Part shown: positions 10,345 to 20,133 of the stretch, piece after piece
Layout of the letters: the number at the start of each line of letters is the position of its first letter
Numbering within the stretch: the first letter of the stretch is position 1
From: Thermoclostridium stercorarium subsp. stercorarium DSM 8532
GTDB taxonomy: Bacteria; Bacillota; Clostridia; DSM-8532
Direction of reading: 5' to 3'
NCBI RefSeq assembly: GCF_000331995.1
Contig: NC_020134.1
Span: 1,029,465 to 1,093,464 of the forward strand
DNA length: 64,000 nt
The notes under the pieces: model-generated
What the model was told of the DNA's origin: nothing
Database searches by the model: none
Seen by the model: the letters and a program-made list of their open reading frames with translations, nothing else
Made by a program: the position numbers and the translations under genes

Positions 10345-10373
10345 TTGACACTGCATGTAATTAATGGTAATAT
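10345..10373 (+). promoter_or_regulatory. Promoter of the maltodextrin-type transporter operon
   Basis: TTGACA (10345-10350), 17-base spacer, TAATAT (10368-10373), just outside the IS30 element. Same architecture as the regulator's promoter. It leaves an untranslated leader of about 250 bases before the first gene. Confidence 0.8.
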
Positions 10374-10383
10374 TAATTTAGTA

Positions 10384-10394
10384 CAAACGATTGC
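10384..10394. promoter_or_regulatory. LacI-type operator at the transporter promoter
   Basis: CAAACGATTGC, one mismatch in eleven from the site at the regulator gene (CAAACGGTTGC). It begins ten bases after the -10, where a bound repressor would block initiation. Confidence 0.65.
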
Positions 10395-10633
10395 ACAAAT
10401 TTAAAACTGAAACTGATTTATAACATCCCGGCTTTTATGTTTATATACATGTGCCTGAAAATGATTAGGCAATGAAATTAAGCCAAACAGCCGATTGCAG
10501 GAATACATGATTCAGGGAAAAGACGGTAACGTGAGGAATTGTTGTGGCTTAATTTTGTGGGAAAGCGTATGCATAAAAGTTGTGTATAATAAGGTCACTG
10601 ACCTTTGTTAATAATTAAAAGGGGGATGTTAAA
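10395..10633 (+). other. Long leader of the binding-protein gene, with a palindrome
   Basis: About 240 bases without a gene. Near its end, TATAAT (10585-10590) is followed directly by the perfect palindrome AAGGTCA-C-TGACCTT (10591-10605), then the ribosome site AAAGGGGG. No good -35 matches this TATAAT, so a second promoter is uncertain. I recognise no riboswitch. Confidence 0.45.
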
Positions 10634-11974
10634 ATGTATGTAAAAAAGATTAGTGGGCTAAAGAGAATTTTGGTAATGATGCTTGTTTTATCTGTGGCAC
10701 TTCTCGGGACGGCATGCTCAAACACTTCAAACAAACAGGAACAGACGGCGGTTCAGGAAACAAAAAATGAGCAAAATACACCTGCGGCGACGAATGAAAG
10801 CAACAATACCGATACAGGCGAACTGGTTCCTGAACCGGGGGCGAAACTGAGGCTCTGGGATTCGGACGATGAAGGGGTTAAAGAATGGGCTTTGGAGATG
10901 ATTGAGAAATTTCAGGAAAAGTATGGAATAGAAGTTACGTTCGACACTGTTTCCCATACCGATGCTCCGGGAAAACTTCAAACCGACGGTCCTGCAAAAC
11001 TGGCGGCTGATGTATTCATACTCGCAAGTGACCATTTAGGCGAAATGTATCAGCAAGGTTTTATTTATCCCAATGATGTGTCTGACAAGTCCGAATTTTT
11101 TGAAAGCGCCGTTGAGGCATGTTCCATAGACGGGCAATTGTACGGATTCCCCGCAGCAATTGAAACACCTGCATTGATATATAACAAAAGTTTTGTAAAA
11201 GAACCCCCTAAAACCTTTGATGAACTCATTGAAATCAGCAGGCAATTCCTTGACAAGAAGAATAATAAATACGGCTTTATGATGGAAGTATGGAATTTCT
11301 ATTACGTATATGCCTTTATGAGTGGATATGGCGGTTATGTTTTCGGAAACAACGGCACCGATCCCTATGATATAGGTCTTAATTCCGAAGCGTCGATAAA
11401 GGCTCTTGAATTTTACAGAACACTTAAGGAAATAATTCCACTTCAAAGAGAGGACATTTCTTACGATATCAAGTCGGGGTTATTCATAGAAGGCAAATTG
11501 TTATTTGATTTTAACGGTCCATGGGCTATAAAGGCGTACAAGGACGCAGGAATTGATGTAGGAGTCGCACCTCTTCCGTTGCTTCCCAACGGTCAAAGAC
11601 CTATAACCTTTTCAGGAGTCAGAACATATTGCGTCAATACATATACCGATTACCCGAATGCCGCAAAACTTCTGGCACAGTTCCTTACAAGCAAGGAAGC
11701 GCTGTTAAGACGCTATGAATTGACAAACCAGCTTCCTACACGCAATGATCTGCTTTCAGAGCCCGAAATCAAGGAGAATCCGGTAAACAGCGGTTTCCTT
11801 GAACAGGCAGTCCATTCCCAGCCCATGCCCTCAATACCGCATATGCAGGCCGTATGGAGCAATATGGAGATTGCATTAACCGAAATATGGAATAACCCTG
11901 ATGCGGATATTAAAACAGAGCTGGACAGGGCTGTGAATAACATTATGGAAACTGATTTTTACAAAAATAATTAA
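10634..11974 (+). CDS. Maltodextrin-type extracellular solute-binding lipoprotein
   Basis: 446 residues. Signal peptide with a lipobox (LLGTAC) and lipidation site Cys28, then a Ser/Thr/Asn/Glu-rich linker to about residue 70, then a family-1 extracellular binding domain (MalE-like; KLRLWDSDDEG, FIEGKLLFDFNGPWA). It would capture maltodextrins or related oligosaccharides outside the cell and deliver them to the two permeases encoded next. AAAGGGGG precedes the ATG. Substrate is inferred from the LacI regulator, the MalF/MalG-like permeases and the downstream glucan enzymes. Confidence 0.9.
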   Translation: MYVKKISGLKRILVMMLVLSVALLGTACSNTSNKQEQTAVQETKNEQNTPAATNESNNTDTGELVPEPGAKLRLWDSDDEGVKEWALEMIEKFQEKYGIEVTFDTVSHTDAPGKLQTDGPAKLAADVFILASDHLGEMYQQGFIYPNDVSDKSEFFESAVEACSIDGQLYGFPAAIETPALIYNKSFVKEPPKTFDELIEISRQFLDKKNNKYGFMMEVWNFYYVYAFMSGYGGYVFGNNGTDPYDIGLNSEASIKALEFYRTLKEIIPLQREDISYDIKSGLFIEGKLLFDFNGPWAIKAYKDAGIDVGVAPLPLLPNGQRPITFSGVRTYCVNTYTDYPNAAKLLAQFLTSKEALLRRYELTNQLPTRNDLLSEPEIKENPVNSGFLEQAVHSQPMPSIPHMQAVWSNMEIALTEIWNNPDADIKTELDRAVNNIMETDFYKNN

Positions 11975-11992
11975 ATATAAAAACTATTAATG

Positions 11993-12021
11993 ACAGGTAG
12001 CAGTGTTTCACTGCTGCCTGT
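11993..12021 (+). other. Intercistronic stem-loop between binding protein and permease
   Basis: 13-base stem ACAGGTAGCAGTG (11993-12005) / CACTGCTGCCTGT (12009-12021) with one G-T pair and a TTT loop, without a following T run. Such hairpins often stabilise the upstream mRNA or reduce downstream expression, giving more binding protein than permease. Confidence 0.6.
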
Positions 12022-12075
12022 TGTGTGTTGCCACATCGGTAACCTACGAGGGTTTAATTTGAAGGGGGAGTTATG

Positions 12076-13377
12076 ATGAAATCCCATGCTTCGAGGGCAT
12101 GTCTGCTGTCCATTTTGTTCATGGGGCTTGGTCAGATTTATAACAGACAGTTTATTAAGGGAATTTTATTCGCGCTCATTGAAATTATATTTATATTCCG
12201 CCTGCTTCCGTTCATCCGTTATGGTTTATGGGGAATTTACACGCTGGGGGAAACACCTCAGGCTTTTGTTGACGGCAAGATTGTTCAGGGAGATCATTCA
12301 ATTTTCCTGATGGTTTACGGAATCATTTCCATTGTTCTGATTTTGGTTTTTGCCCTTTTATATTATCTGAACTGCCAGGATGCGTATAAGGTGGGAGAAC
12401 TGAGGGACAATCACATTCAGCCCAACAAATTCATCCAGTCGCTAAAGCTTGTAGGCGAAAAGGGTTTCCCGTACCTTATGCTTACTCCGGCAGCGTTTTT
12501 TACTCTTTTTATAACCGTTGTTCCGCTTATTTTCGGCGTTTTGGTCGCATTTACAAATTACTCCGCCCCAAATCATATACCCCCGAGAAAACTGGTGGAC
12601 TGGGTAGGCTTCCAGACATTTAAGGAACTGTTCACACTGGCGGGGTATAAGGAAACGTTTTTCGGCGTTTTCCGGTGGACTGTCGTATGGGCGATACTTT
12701 CCACTGTTACAACCTATTTCAGTGGTTTGATTTTTGCCGTTATTATAAATTCCAACGGAATAAAATTAAAGAAATTCTGGAGAACGATTTTTATTCTGCC
12801 GTGGGCAGTTCCGGGCTATATTTCAATTCTTGTATTTCGGAATATTTTTAACGCGCAGTTCGGCCCGCTGAACAAGTGGCTTGTTTCGTTGGGTTTTGAA
12901 AGAATCCAGTGGTTCGGAGATCCCACATGGGTGAAAATTGTATGTTTGGCGGTAAACCTGTGGCTTGGTTTTCCGTATTTTCTGGCGCTGATGAGCGGAG
13001 TTTTAACCGGGATTCCGAAGGATCTGTATGAGGCTGCTGAGGTCGAAGGCGCAAACACAATACAGAAATTCTTTAAAATAACACTGCCGCTGGTTCTGTT
13101 TTCCACCGCACCGATGTTGATTATGAGTTTTGCGTACAATTTCAATAATTTTAATCTGATACATTTCCTTAACAGCGGTGGTCCGGTTAATACAAGCTAT
13201 AAATACGCAGGGCACACCGATATTCTGCTGTCATGGATTTATAAACTCACGCTGGAGCAAAACCAGTTCAACAAAGCATGTGCGGTTTCAATAATCATAT
13301 TCATAATTATTGCCACCATCTCCATATTTAACTTCAGGAGAACAAGGTCTTTTAAAGAGGAGGATATGATACAGTGA
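12076..13377 (+). CDS. MalF-type sugar ABC transporter permease
   Basis: 433 residues. A hydrophobic N-terminal extension of ~115 residues with about three membrane segments (GLGQIYNRQFIKGILFALIE) precedes the usual six-segment permease core. The ATPase-contact loop EAAEVEGANTIQKFFKITLP lies near residue 320. Starts at 12073 and 12076 are both possible; 12076 has better spacing to GGGGGAG. Overlaps the next permease by four bases. No ATPase gene is nearby, so a shared MsmK/UgpC-type ATPase encoded elsewhere is expected. Confidence 0.92.
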   Translation: MKSHASRACLLSILFMGLGQIYNRQFIKGILFALIEIIFIFRLLPFIRYGLWGIYTLGETPQAFVDGKIVQGDHSIFLMVYGIISIVLILVFALLYYLNCQDAYKVGELRDNHIQPNKFIQSLKLVGEKGFPYLMLTPAAFFTLFITVVPLIFGVLVAFTNYSAPNHIPPRKLVDWVGFQTFKELFTLAGYKETFFGVFRWTVVWAILSTVTTYFSGLIFAVIINSNGIKLKKFWRTIFILPWAVPGYISILVFRNIFNAQFGPLNKWLVSLGFERIQWFGDPTWVKIVCLAVNLWLGFPYFLALMSGVLTGIPKDLYEAAEVEGANTIQKFFKITLPLVLFSTAPMLIMSFAYNFNNFNLIHFLNSGGPVNTSYKYAGHTDILLSWIYKLTLEQNQFNKACAVSIIIFIIIATISIFNFRRTRSFKEEDMIQ

Positions 13378-14216
13378 AAAGGAAGCCTACCTTAAAACAG
13401 AGAATTATTAGGGGTTTTATATATTTCATTTTAGTATGCATAACCATAACCACCATTTTGCCGTTGTATTTTGTGGTTATAGCCTCGTTTAACCCCGGAA
13501 ACTCACTGTTTTCAACCCAAATGTTTCCGGAGAAGTTAACCACGAAGCATTACCATGATTTGTTTGTCGAAAAGGATTATGCGCTGTGGTACTGGAATAC
13601 CTTGAAAATATCCTTTGCATCAATGATTTTGACTGTGGTCCTTGTGATAATCACTGCATATACATTTTCCCAGTTCCGTTTTAAGGGACGGAAAACAGGA
13701 CTAATGTTTATGCTTGTTATGACGATGTTTCCCGGCTTTATGAGCATGATCGCGATATACATACTTCTTCTTCAGGTAGGTTTGCTGGATACCCATCTGG
13801 GCTTAATTCTGGTGTATGCAGGAGGTAATATAGCAGGGTCTACATGGCTCGTCAAAGGATATTTCGACGGAATTCCGCGCTCCATTCCCGAGGCGGCCAA
13901 AATTGACGGAGCGGGGAACGCTACGGTATTTACAAAGATTATGCTGCCAATGTCTTATCCCATTATAACTTTTGTCGCAGTGTCAAGTTTTATAGGACCG
14001 TGGATGGATTATATTTTCGCCCGTCTTGTACTGCGCACGCCGAGCAAGAAAACATTGGCGATAGGGCTTTTCGAAATGGTTACAGGAAGACAGAATACCG
14101 AATTCACCATGTTTGCAGCAGGAGCGATACTTGTGGCGCTTCCGATAACAATACTTTACCTGAGCCTTCAGAAATATTTAATCCAGGGTATATCGGAAGG
14201 CGCTTCGAAAATTTGA
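13374..14216 (+). CDS. MalG-type sugar ABC transporter permease
   Basis: 280 residues, six predicted membrane segments, second half of the permease heterodimer. The EAA loop reads EAAKIDGAGNATVFTKIMLP, and the C-terminus QGISEGASKI is typical of MalG. It starts with GTG at 13374 inside the end of the preceding gene (GTGA overlap), so the two permeases are translationally coupled. Confidence 0.93.
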   Translation: MKRKPTLKQRIIRGFIYFILVCITITTILPLYFVVIASFNPGNSLFSTQMFPEKLTTKHYHDLFVEKDYALWYWNTLKISFASMILTVVLVIITAYTFSQFRFKGRKTGLMFMLVMTMFPGFMSMIAIYILLLQVGLLDTHLGLILVYAGGNIAGSTWLVKGYFDGIPRSIPEAAKIDGAGNATVFTKIMLPMSYPIITFVAVSSFIGPWMDYIFARLVLRTPSKKTLAIGLFEMVTGRQNTEFTMFAAGAILVALPITILYLSLQKYLIQGISEGASKI

Positions 14217-14379
14217 TCATTCGTTTGTGATTGGAAGTCTTTTCATGAAAGATAAATCAGAGAGGGGGGATTTGTAAGTTCATGGGGTTTATATTTCTTA
14301 AATTCTGAAAATCTTTTATCTTCCGTTGATGGCTAAACTTGAATAGAGGACAAGAATTATTGAAGTATAGGGTGGACTT
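14214..14379 (+). other. Spacer between transporter and glucan-enzyme genes
   Basis: About 165 bases without terminator or strong promoter. Near its start is CATTCGTTTGTG, whose reverse complement CACAAACGAATG resembles half of the LacI-type operator (CAAACG), but it is a poor palindrome. Read-through from the transporter operon is likely. Confidence 0.3.
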
Positions 14380-16389
14380 ATGGAGAATCTGAAATTTGTA
14401 TTGGAAATTCTTAAAAATAAAAAGGACACCTTTAAGAGGGATTACTTTATCCCAAAGGCATGGAACACGGCGGGATGCCATGAAGGAATATTATATGAAA
14501 AAGACGGTGAAATATGCATAAACCCGTATGAATACTATGCCTGCGTCATAGAAAACCATATACTGCGTTATGCCGGCCAAAACGGCTGTTATAATGAATT
14601 TTCCGGCGAAAGAGATCGGGACTTAATACAGGAACTTAAAGGAAAGATAATATACAGCATACTTGTAAGGGCGTTTACGGCATGGTATCACACCGAAGGT
14701 GTTTTATCACCGGGGACTTTCCTAAAAACCATTTGTTTGTTGCCTTATTTAAAAAATATGAATGTTGACATAATATATCTGCTGCCCGTCTTTGAATACG
14801 GCACGAAGTATAAGAAAGGCGATTTGGGAAGTCCATATGCCATAAAGAACATTTATAAGCTGGACAAAAACCTTCATGATCCCCTTTTGGGTGAATTTGC
14901 CGAGCCGCTCATTGAGACCGAGTTTAAAGCTTTCGTTGAAGCATGCCATATTCTCGGAATAAAGGTAATGGTTGATTTTGTGTTCAGAACTGTTTCAAGG
15001 GATAACGATCTGCTCGTCGAGCATCCCGACTGGTTTTACTGGATTGATTTGGAATATGCGGACTGTTTTTCGGCGCCTGTTACCGGGGAGAAAGAGCCCT
15101 TTGCTGTGGACAGGGATTCCATCGGGATTCTTTACAGGTCAGAGGGTATAAGCAAGTACATAGCTCAGTTCACTTATTCCCCCGACAAAATAGATCCCGA
15201 AAAATGGGCAAAGCTGGTGGAAAGGCATAAAAAGACGGGAGAGAATATTCTCGGTTTAATTGAGTCTGAATTTAAAATAACAACGGTACCGGGTTTTTCC
15301 GACGTGGTTAACGACAATCAGCCGCCATGGACCGATGTAACATTCCTTAAATTTTATTTTGATTTGCACGAAGAAGCGAAAAAATACGTAGGTGAAAACA
15401 CGCCGCCTTACATCATGCAGGACGGTGTACGGCTGAGTGTGTTCAGAGGCAGGCTTGAAAACAGAGAGCTCATTGATTATATCACCGGTGTTATACCGTA
15501 TTATCAAAAAACATACGGCATAGACGGCGCCAGAATTGACATGGCCCATGCCCTTTCCCCCGATCTGAACACAGAGATAATAAAAAGAGCAAAGGCAATA
15601 AATGAGAATTTCATACTCTGGTCCGAGGAATTTGATCCGGTAAAGGCTGAGAACGCAAAGAAATACGGTTATCATTTTATAACCGGTACCACATGGGAAA
15701 TATACAATGGCATTGACGAGCCCGGTTTCAACAGTGCGCTTATTACCGATAATTTGCTGAAATCCGGACTCCCCGTGATAGCGGCCCTTGAAACACCTGA
15801 TACTCCGAGGGCGGCGCTTAGGTATCAGGATAAAAGAATTTTGTCCATGCTCGTATTTCTGAATTATTTCATACCAAACGCAGTACCGTTTATAAACAAC
15901 GGCATGGAGGTAATGGAGATACAGCCGATGAATCTGGGGCTTGGCAATACCGAAGCGGGAAGGTTTGTCCTGGACAGAACCGATCCGATGTACGGAAAAC
16001 TTGCTTTTTTCGATGCTTACTGTATTCATTGGAAAAATACGGACTGCATCGGAGACATTCTTTCCCATGCCGGAAAAATCAGAAAGTCCTTTAGTGATAT
16101 ATTAACGAAAAAAGAAAATTTCATCATATTTCCTAAAATGCTGAAACACACAAAAATTACGTCTCTGTGTTATTACGACAATGACGCCGGTAGAGGGGTT
16201 ATTTTCGTCGCAAACAGAGATAAACAGGAGAAAGTTGAAATAGATATTGAAAAATTTGTTCCTGCGCATATAGGAAAAAAGAAGCTGGAGGTTGTTTATG
16301 CCGGCAACCGGTCTGCGGGAGAACCCACCTTTTTAAGCCAAAAAACATGTCTTGGACCGTGTGAGTTCTTAATAATAAGCATTCAGTGA
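14380..16389 (+). CDS. GH13 alpha-amylase-family enzyme (divergent, intracellular)
   Basis: 669 residues with no signal peptide. A ~90-residue N-terminal region precedes a GH13 (beta/alpha)8 barrel. Probable catalytic residues are the nucleophile Asp387 (GARIDMAHAL), acid/base Glu416 or Glu417 (WSEEFD) and a third Asp in ETPDTPRAAL. The region before the third Asp differs from the usual NHD. The ~150 residues around 240-330 are an unusual insertion in the barrel. The pattern is distantly like GlgE-type or maltodextrin-acting GH13 enzymes; the exact reaction (hydrolysis or glucanotransfer) cannot be read from the sequence. It overlaps the next frame and is followed by phosphorylase and neopullulanase genes. 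Confidence 0.75.
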   Translation: MENLKFVLEILKNKKDTFKRDYFIPKAWNTAGCHEGILYEKDGEICINPYEYYACVIENHILRYAGQNGCYNEFSGERDRDLIQELKGKIIYSILVRAFTAWYHTEGVLSPGTFLKTICLLPYLKNMNVDIIYLLPVFEYGTKYKKGDLGSPYAIKNIYKLDKNLHDPLLGEFAEPLIETEFKAFVEACHILGIKVMVDFVFRTVSRDNDLLVEHPDWFYWIDLEYADCFSAPVTGEKEPFAVDRDSIGILYRSEGISKYIAQFTYSPDKIDPEKWAKLVERHKKTGENILGLIESEFKITTVPGFSDVVNDNQPPWTDVTFLKFYFDLHEEAKKYVGENTPPYIMQDGVRLSVFRGRLENRELIDYITGVIPYYQKTYGIDGARIDMAHALSPDLNTEIIKRAKAINENFILWSEEFDPVKAENAKKYGYHFITGTTWEIYNGIDEPGFNSALITDNLLKSGLPVIAALETPDTPRAALRYQDKRILSMLVFLNYFIPNAVPFINNGMEVMEIQPMNLGLGNTEAGRFVLDRTDPMYGKLAFFDAYCIHWKNTDCIGDILSHAGKIRKSFSDILTKKENFIIFPKMLKHTKITSLCYYDNDAGRGVIFVANRDKQEKVEIDIEKFVPAHIGKKKLEVVYAGNRSAGEPTFLSQKTCLGPCEFLIISIQ

Positions 16390-16406
16390 GATTGGAGGGC
16401 TTGAAT

Positions 16407-18041
16407 ATGAAAAACGGTAATCTGCCGAAAGTTGCTTATTTCTGTATGGAGTTCGGGCTGAACGAGAATTTCAATATTTATTCCGGAGGGCTCGGAATAC
16501 TTGCCGGAGATATTTTAAAAGCGGCAAAGGATGAAGGATATCCGATTGTCGGTGTGGGAATTCTGTGGAGACAGGGATATACAAAACAGGTGATAGACGA
16601 AAACGGAAGGCCGTGTGACTGCTATCCCGAATACGTATATGATTTCCTTAAGGATACAAATGTAACCGTAAAGGTGAAAATAAGAGGCAGGGACGTGGCT
16701 GCAAAGGTATGGCTTTGCGACTGTTTTGAGAATAATCCTCTGTATCTTCTGGATACGAATATTCCCGGCAACCCTGACAGGCTAATCACCGGACAGCTGT
16801 ACGGCTGGTTTGACGAGGAAAGAGTGGCGCAGGAAATGATTTTGGGTATAGGTGGTGTGAGAGCTCTTAAAAAGCTGGGGATAGACGTGGATATTTACCA
16901 TTTTAACGACAGCCATCCGATACTTGCCGGAATTGAACTGATCAGGGAGAGAATGGAACAGGGTATGCCGTTTGAAAAAGCATGGGAGGAAACACGAAAG
17001 CAAATAGTATTTACCACCCATACTCCCGTGGAGGCCGGGAATGAAGTTCATTCATTCGAATTATTAGAGTATATGGGAGCTTTTAACGGCCTTACCGGGG
17101 AACAAATGGCCAGGATTGGCGGCAAACCGTTCAGCATGACTGTGGCGGGACTGAGGCTTTCAAAAAAGGCCAATGCGGTATCACAACTTCACGGACAGAC
17201 GGCAAAAAGAATGTGGAAGGGTGTGGATAACTCCTCGGAAATAATTGCAATAACAAACGGGGTTCATAACGGCACATGGCAGGACAGGAGAATTGCAGAC
17301 GGATACAACGGCAGCAATTTATGGGAATTGCACATGCAGGCAAAGCGGGAAATGATTGAAGAGATATATAAAAGAAACGGCATAAGGCTTAAGGAGGACG
17401 TTCTTACAATCGGTTTTGCCAGAAGGTTTGCCCCGTATAAAAGAAGCAATCTGATATTCACCGACAGAAAAATGATTGAACCTGTTCTTAAGGAAGGGAA
17501 ACTGCAGCTTATTTTTTCAGGCAAGGCGCACCCGAATGATCTTACCGGTAAGAAGATAGTCGAAGAACTGTACAAAATGACAAAACTTTATCCCGAAAGC
17601 GTTGTTTTCCTTCAGAACTATGACATGAAAATAGGCAAAATGCTCACAAGAGGCTGCGACGTATGGCTTAACAACCCCATAAGGCCTATGGAGGCAAGCG
17701 GTACGTCGGGTATGAAAGCCGCAATGAACGGCGTTCTGAACCTGAGCATACTTGACGGATGGTGGCCGGAGTTCTGCATCCACGGTGTGAACGGATGGCA
17801 GATAGGGGACGGCTATGAAGGGGAAGACTGCGACATAAATGATGCAAAATCGCTTTACAAAGTACTTTTTGAAGAAGTTATGCCGACATATTATGAAAAC
17901 AGAAAGAAATGGCTGGAAATGATGAGGGAAAGCATAAGAATGTCCACCGAAAATTTTTCGGCCAGAAGAATGCTGCGGGATTATTACAGTCTGATGTATG
18001 AACCTGAAGTTTCGGATTTGGCGGCGGCCGCAAAAGAATGA
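16407..18041 (+). CDS. glgP: Alpha-glucan phosphorylase (GT35)
   Basis: 544 residues; phosphorolyses alpha-1,4-glucans to glucose 1-phosphate. This is the short bacterial/archaeal-type phosphorylase (about 540-600 residues rather than ~800). Visible motifs are the glycine-rich N-terminus FCMEFGLNENFNIYSGGLGI, HFNDSH, the TTHTPVEAGNE loop, and the pyridoxal-phosphate segment EASGTSGMKAAMNG with the Schiff-base lysine. ATG 16407 is preferred because TTGGAGGG lies seven bases upstream; an in-frame GTG at 16386 overlaps the previous stop and has no ribosome site. It probably works on maltodextrins imported by the adjacent transporter. Confidence 0.93.
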   Translation: MKNGNLPKVAYFCMEFGLNENFNIYSGGLGILAGDILKAAKDEGYPIVGVGILWRQGYTKQVIDENGRPCDCYPEYVYDFLKDTNVTVKVKIRGRDVAAKVWLCDCFENNPLYLLDTNIPGNPDRLITGQLYGWFDEERVAQEMILGIGGVRALKKLGIDVDIYHFNDSHPILAGIELIRERMEQGMPFEKAWEETRKQIVFTTHTPVEAGNEVHSFELLEYMGAFNGLTGEQMARIGGKPFSMTVAGLRLSKKANAVSQLHGQTAKRMWKGVDNSSEIIAITNGVHNGTWQDRRIADGYNGSNLWELHMQAKREMIEEIYKRNGIRLKEDVLTIGFARRFAPYKRSNLIFTDRKMIEPVLKEGKLQLIFSGKAHPNDLTGKKIVEELYKMTKLYPESVVFLQNYDMKIGKMLTRGCDVWLNNPIRPMEASGTSGMKAAMNGVLNLSILDGWWPEFCIHGVNGWQIGDGYEGEDCDINDAKSLYKVLFEEVMPTYYENRKKWLEMMRESIRMSTENFSARRMLRDYYSLMYEPEVSDLAAAAKE

Positions 18042-18088
18042 AATGGGCGGGGCAACCGGGCAAAATGCGGATTACGGGGTGATTTTAA

Positions 18089-19996
18089 ATGGATATGAAG
18101 ATTCATGACTGGAAGGAGAGTATTTACTCTGACGGGTCGGAATATTTTGTCAGCAATCCCAACCCGGCGCTTGGCGAAAATGTGCTTATAAAGCTGAGAG
18201 TCTTTAAGTGGGCTCCGGTAAAGGCGGTTGTGCTAAGGTATATAAAAAACGGCGGGGATATGCATATAAAAATGGAAGAAATTGAGGAAAAGGGTATTTT
18301 TAAATATTACGGCTGTGAAATTAAGGTTTCACAGCCTGAAATCCATTACCACTTCCTGATAGGCACCGACAGCGAAACATATTACTATACACAGCTTGGC
18401 CTGACCGATTACTCCCCCGCCGAGGAGTATGATTTCAGGATTATCGCGGATTATGAATGCCCTGAATGGGTTAAAAAATCAGTATTCTATCACATTTTCC
18501 CCGATCGCTTCCATAACGGCAATCCTGAAAACGACGTTAAGGACAATGAGTATTTCTTTGACGGCCATCCGACGATTAAGAAGAAATGGAATGAAAAACC
18601 GTGCGAATATGAAGAAGGTTTTTGCCTTGACTTTTTCGGCGGCGATCTTGAAGGAATAAGGGAAAAGATACCATACCTGAAAGAACTGGGGGTTAACGCA
18701 CTGTATATAAACCCCATTTTCCGGGCTGCTACGAACCATAAATACGACTGCATTGACTATTTTAACGTGGATCCCCATTTCGGGGGAAATGAAGCTCTGG
18801 TAAGTTTGTCGGAAGAACTTCACCGTAATGGCATGAAAATCATACTTGATGTATCCATAAACCATACCGGTACAGCGCATAAGTGGTTTAACAAAGACGG
18901 AGAATTTTTCCCGAAAACGGTCGGTGCATACAATAATCCCGACAGTGAGGAGAGAGAGTTTTACTATTTTGACAATAAAAACAATTACCATGCATGGTTT
19001 GGGGTTAAAACACTTCCAACGCTGAATTACCGGTCACAGAAACTTCGTGATATAATTTACCGAGCGGAAAATTCGGTTGTCAGAAAATGGCTGAAACCGC
19101 CGTACAATATTGACGGCTGGAGGTTTGACGTCGGATTTTGCATGGCCCGGATGGATGAATATCAGATGCATCAAGAGGTATGGCGGGAGATAAGGAAAAG
19201 CATTAAGGAAGTAAATCCCCGGGCATATATCGTTGGAGAGCACATGACCGACAGTATGGAATTCTTACGCGGTGACATGTGGGATGCATGTATGAATTAT
19301 TTCGGGTTTGGTTTCCCTGTACGCTGGTTTGCCGGAGAAAACAGTCATTTTGACCAGAGGGTGAAGGCTTTCGGGCTTAAGGCTTCCAGATGCACAGCTG
19401 AAAGACTGGCAAATATGTTTATGCAGAATCTTGCAAGGCTCCCGTACCAAATGGCACTTGTGCAGTATAATATGTATGACAGCCATGATATATCACGATT
19501 ACATAATCATTCGGGCATATCTTATGAAACAAGAAGAGGCGTAATCATAATGCAGTTTACCTTCCCCGGAGCGCCGGCGATATATTATGGCGATGAGATT
19601 TCGATAAACGGTACCACTCAGTCGGTTGAAGGATGCAGATACCCGATGGTATGGGATGAAGAATTGCATGATAAAAATTGCCTTGAGTTCCATAAAGTAT
19701 TATGCCAGCTGAAGCAAAGGGAAAAGGCCCTTCAGTCAGGCGGATTTAAGATATTGTATGCGAAAGGTTATGTAATTTCATACGCCCGCTTTACCGACAC
19801 GAAGGCATATATAGTTGTTTGTTCCCAGGAGGACAAAGCTGTAAATGTGGATATTCCCGCAGTCTATATAGGAGTGACCGACAGTTCAAAAATAACCGAA
19901 GTTTTCGGACGGTTCAGGAATACTTGCGTCCAAAACGGAATTCTGAAAGTGGAACTGCAGCCTTACGAATGTTTGCTGTATGAGGTTATATTTTAA
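18089..19996 (+). CDS. GH13 neopullulanase/cyclomaltodextrinase-like enzyme
   Basis: 635 residues, no signal peptide, so cytosolic. An N-terminal CBM34-like beta domain (about 1-125) precedes the GH13 barrel and a C-terminal beta domain. Catalytic residues are Asp347 (GWRFDVG), Glu384 (VGEH) and Asp467 (YDSHD); conserved region I-like DVSINHTG is present. Substrates in this group are cyclodextrins, pullulan or maltodextrins, producing shorter maltooligosaccharides that feed the phosphorylase. GGGGTG precedes the ATG. It is the last gene of the glucan cluster and is followed by a terminator. Confidence 0.9.
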   Translation: MDMKIHDWKESIYSDGSEYFVSNPNPALGENVLIKLRVFKWAPVKAVVLRYIKNGGDMHIKMEEIEEKGIFKYYGCEIKVSQPEIHYHFLIGTDSETYYYTQLGLTDYSPAEEYDFRIIADYECPEWVKKSVFYHIFPDRFHNGNPENDVKDNEYFFDGHPTIKKKWNEKPCEYEEGFCLDFFGGDLEGIREKIPYLKELGVNALYINPIFRAATNHKYDCIDYFNVDPHFGGNEALVSLSEELHRNGMKIILDVSINHTGTAHKWFNKDGEFFPKTVGAYNNPDSEEREFYYFDNKNNYHAWFGVKTLPTLNYRSQKLRDIIYRAENSVVRKWLKPPYNIDGWRFDVGFCMARMDEYQMHQEVWREIRKSIKEVNPRAYIVGEHMTDSMEFLRGDMWDACMNYFGFGFPVRWFAGENSHFDQRVKAFGLKASRCTAERLANMFMQNLARLPYQMALVQYNMYDSHDISRLHNHSGISYETRRGVIIMQFTFPGAPAIYYGDEISINGTTQSVEGCRYPMVWDEELHDKNCLEFHKVLCQLKQREKALQSGGFKILYAKGYVISYARFTDTKAYIVVCSQEDKAVNVDIPAVYIGVTDSSKITEVFGRFRNTCVQNGILKVELQPYECLLYEVIF

Positions 19997-20069
19997 AGAA
20001 TAATATGGAAATGATTAAAAAAAAGAGGATTGAAATAAAATTTTCTTTAATACATAATATTATTAAAAA

Positions 20070-20098
20070 ACCCCACCTTTATTCAAGGTGGGTGTTTT
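20070..20098 (+). terminator. Terminator after the glucan operon
   Basis: Stem CCCACCTT (20072-20079) / AAGGTGGG (20085-20092), then TGTTTT. An A run precedes it. Confidence 0.8.
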
Positions 20099-20133
20099 GG
20101 TTATATTTAAAAACAGAATAGGGGCGATTCCTG

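Noticed and set aside
15256-16068. 270-codon open frame opposite the GH13 gene
   Set aside because: No similarity or ribosome site; lies within a gene with clear catalytic motifs.
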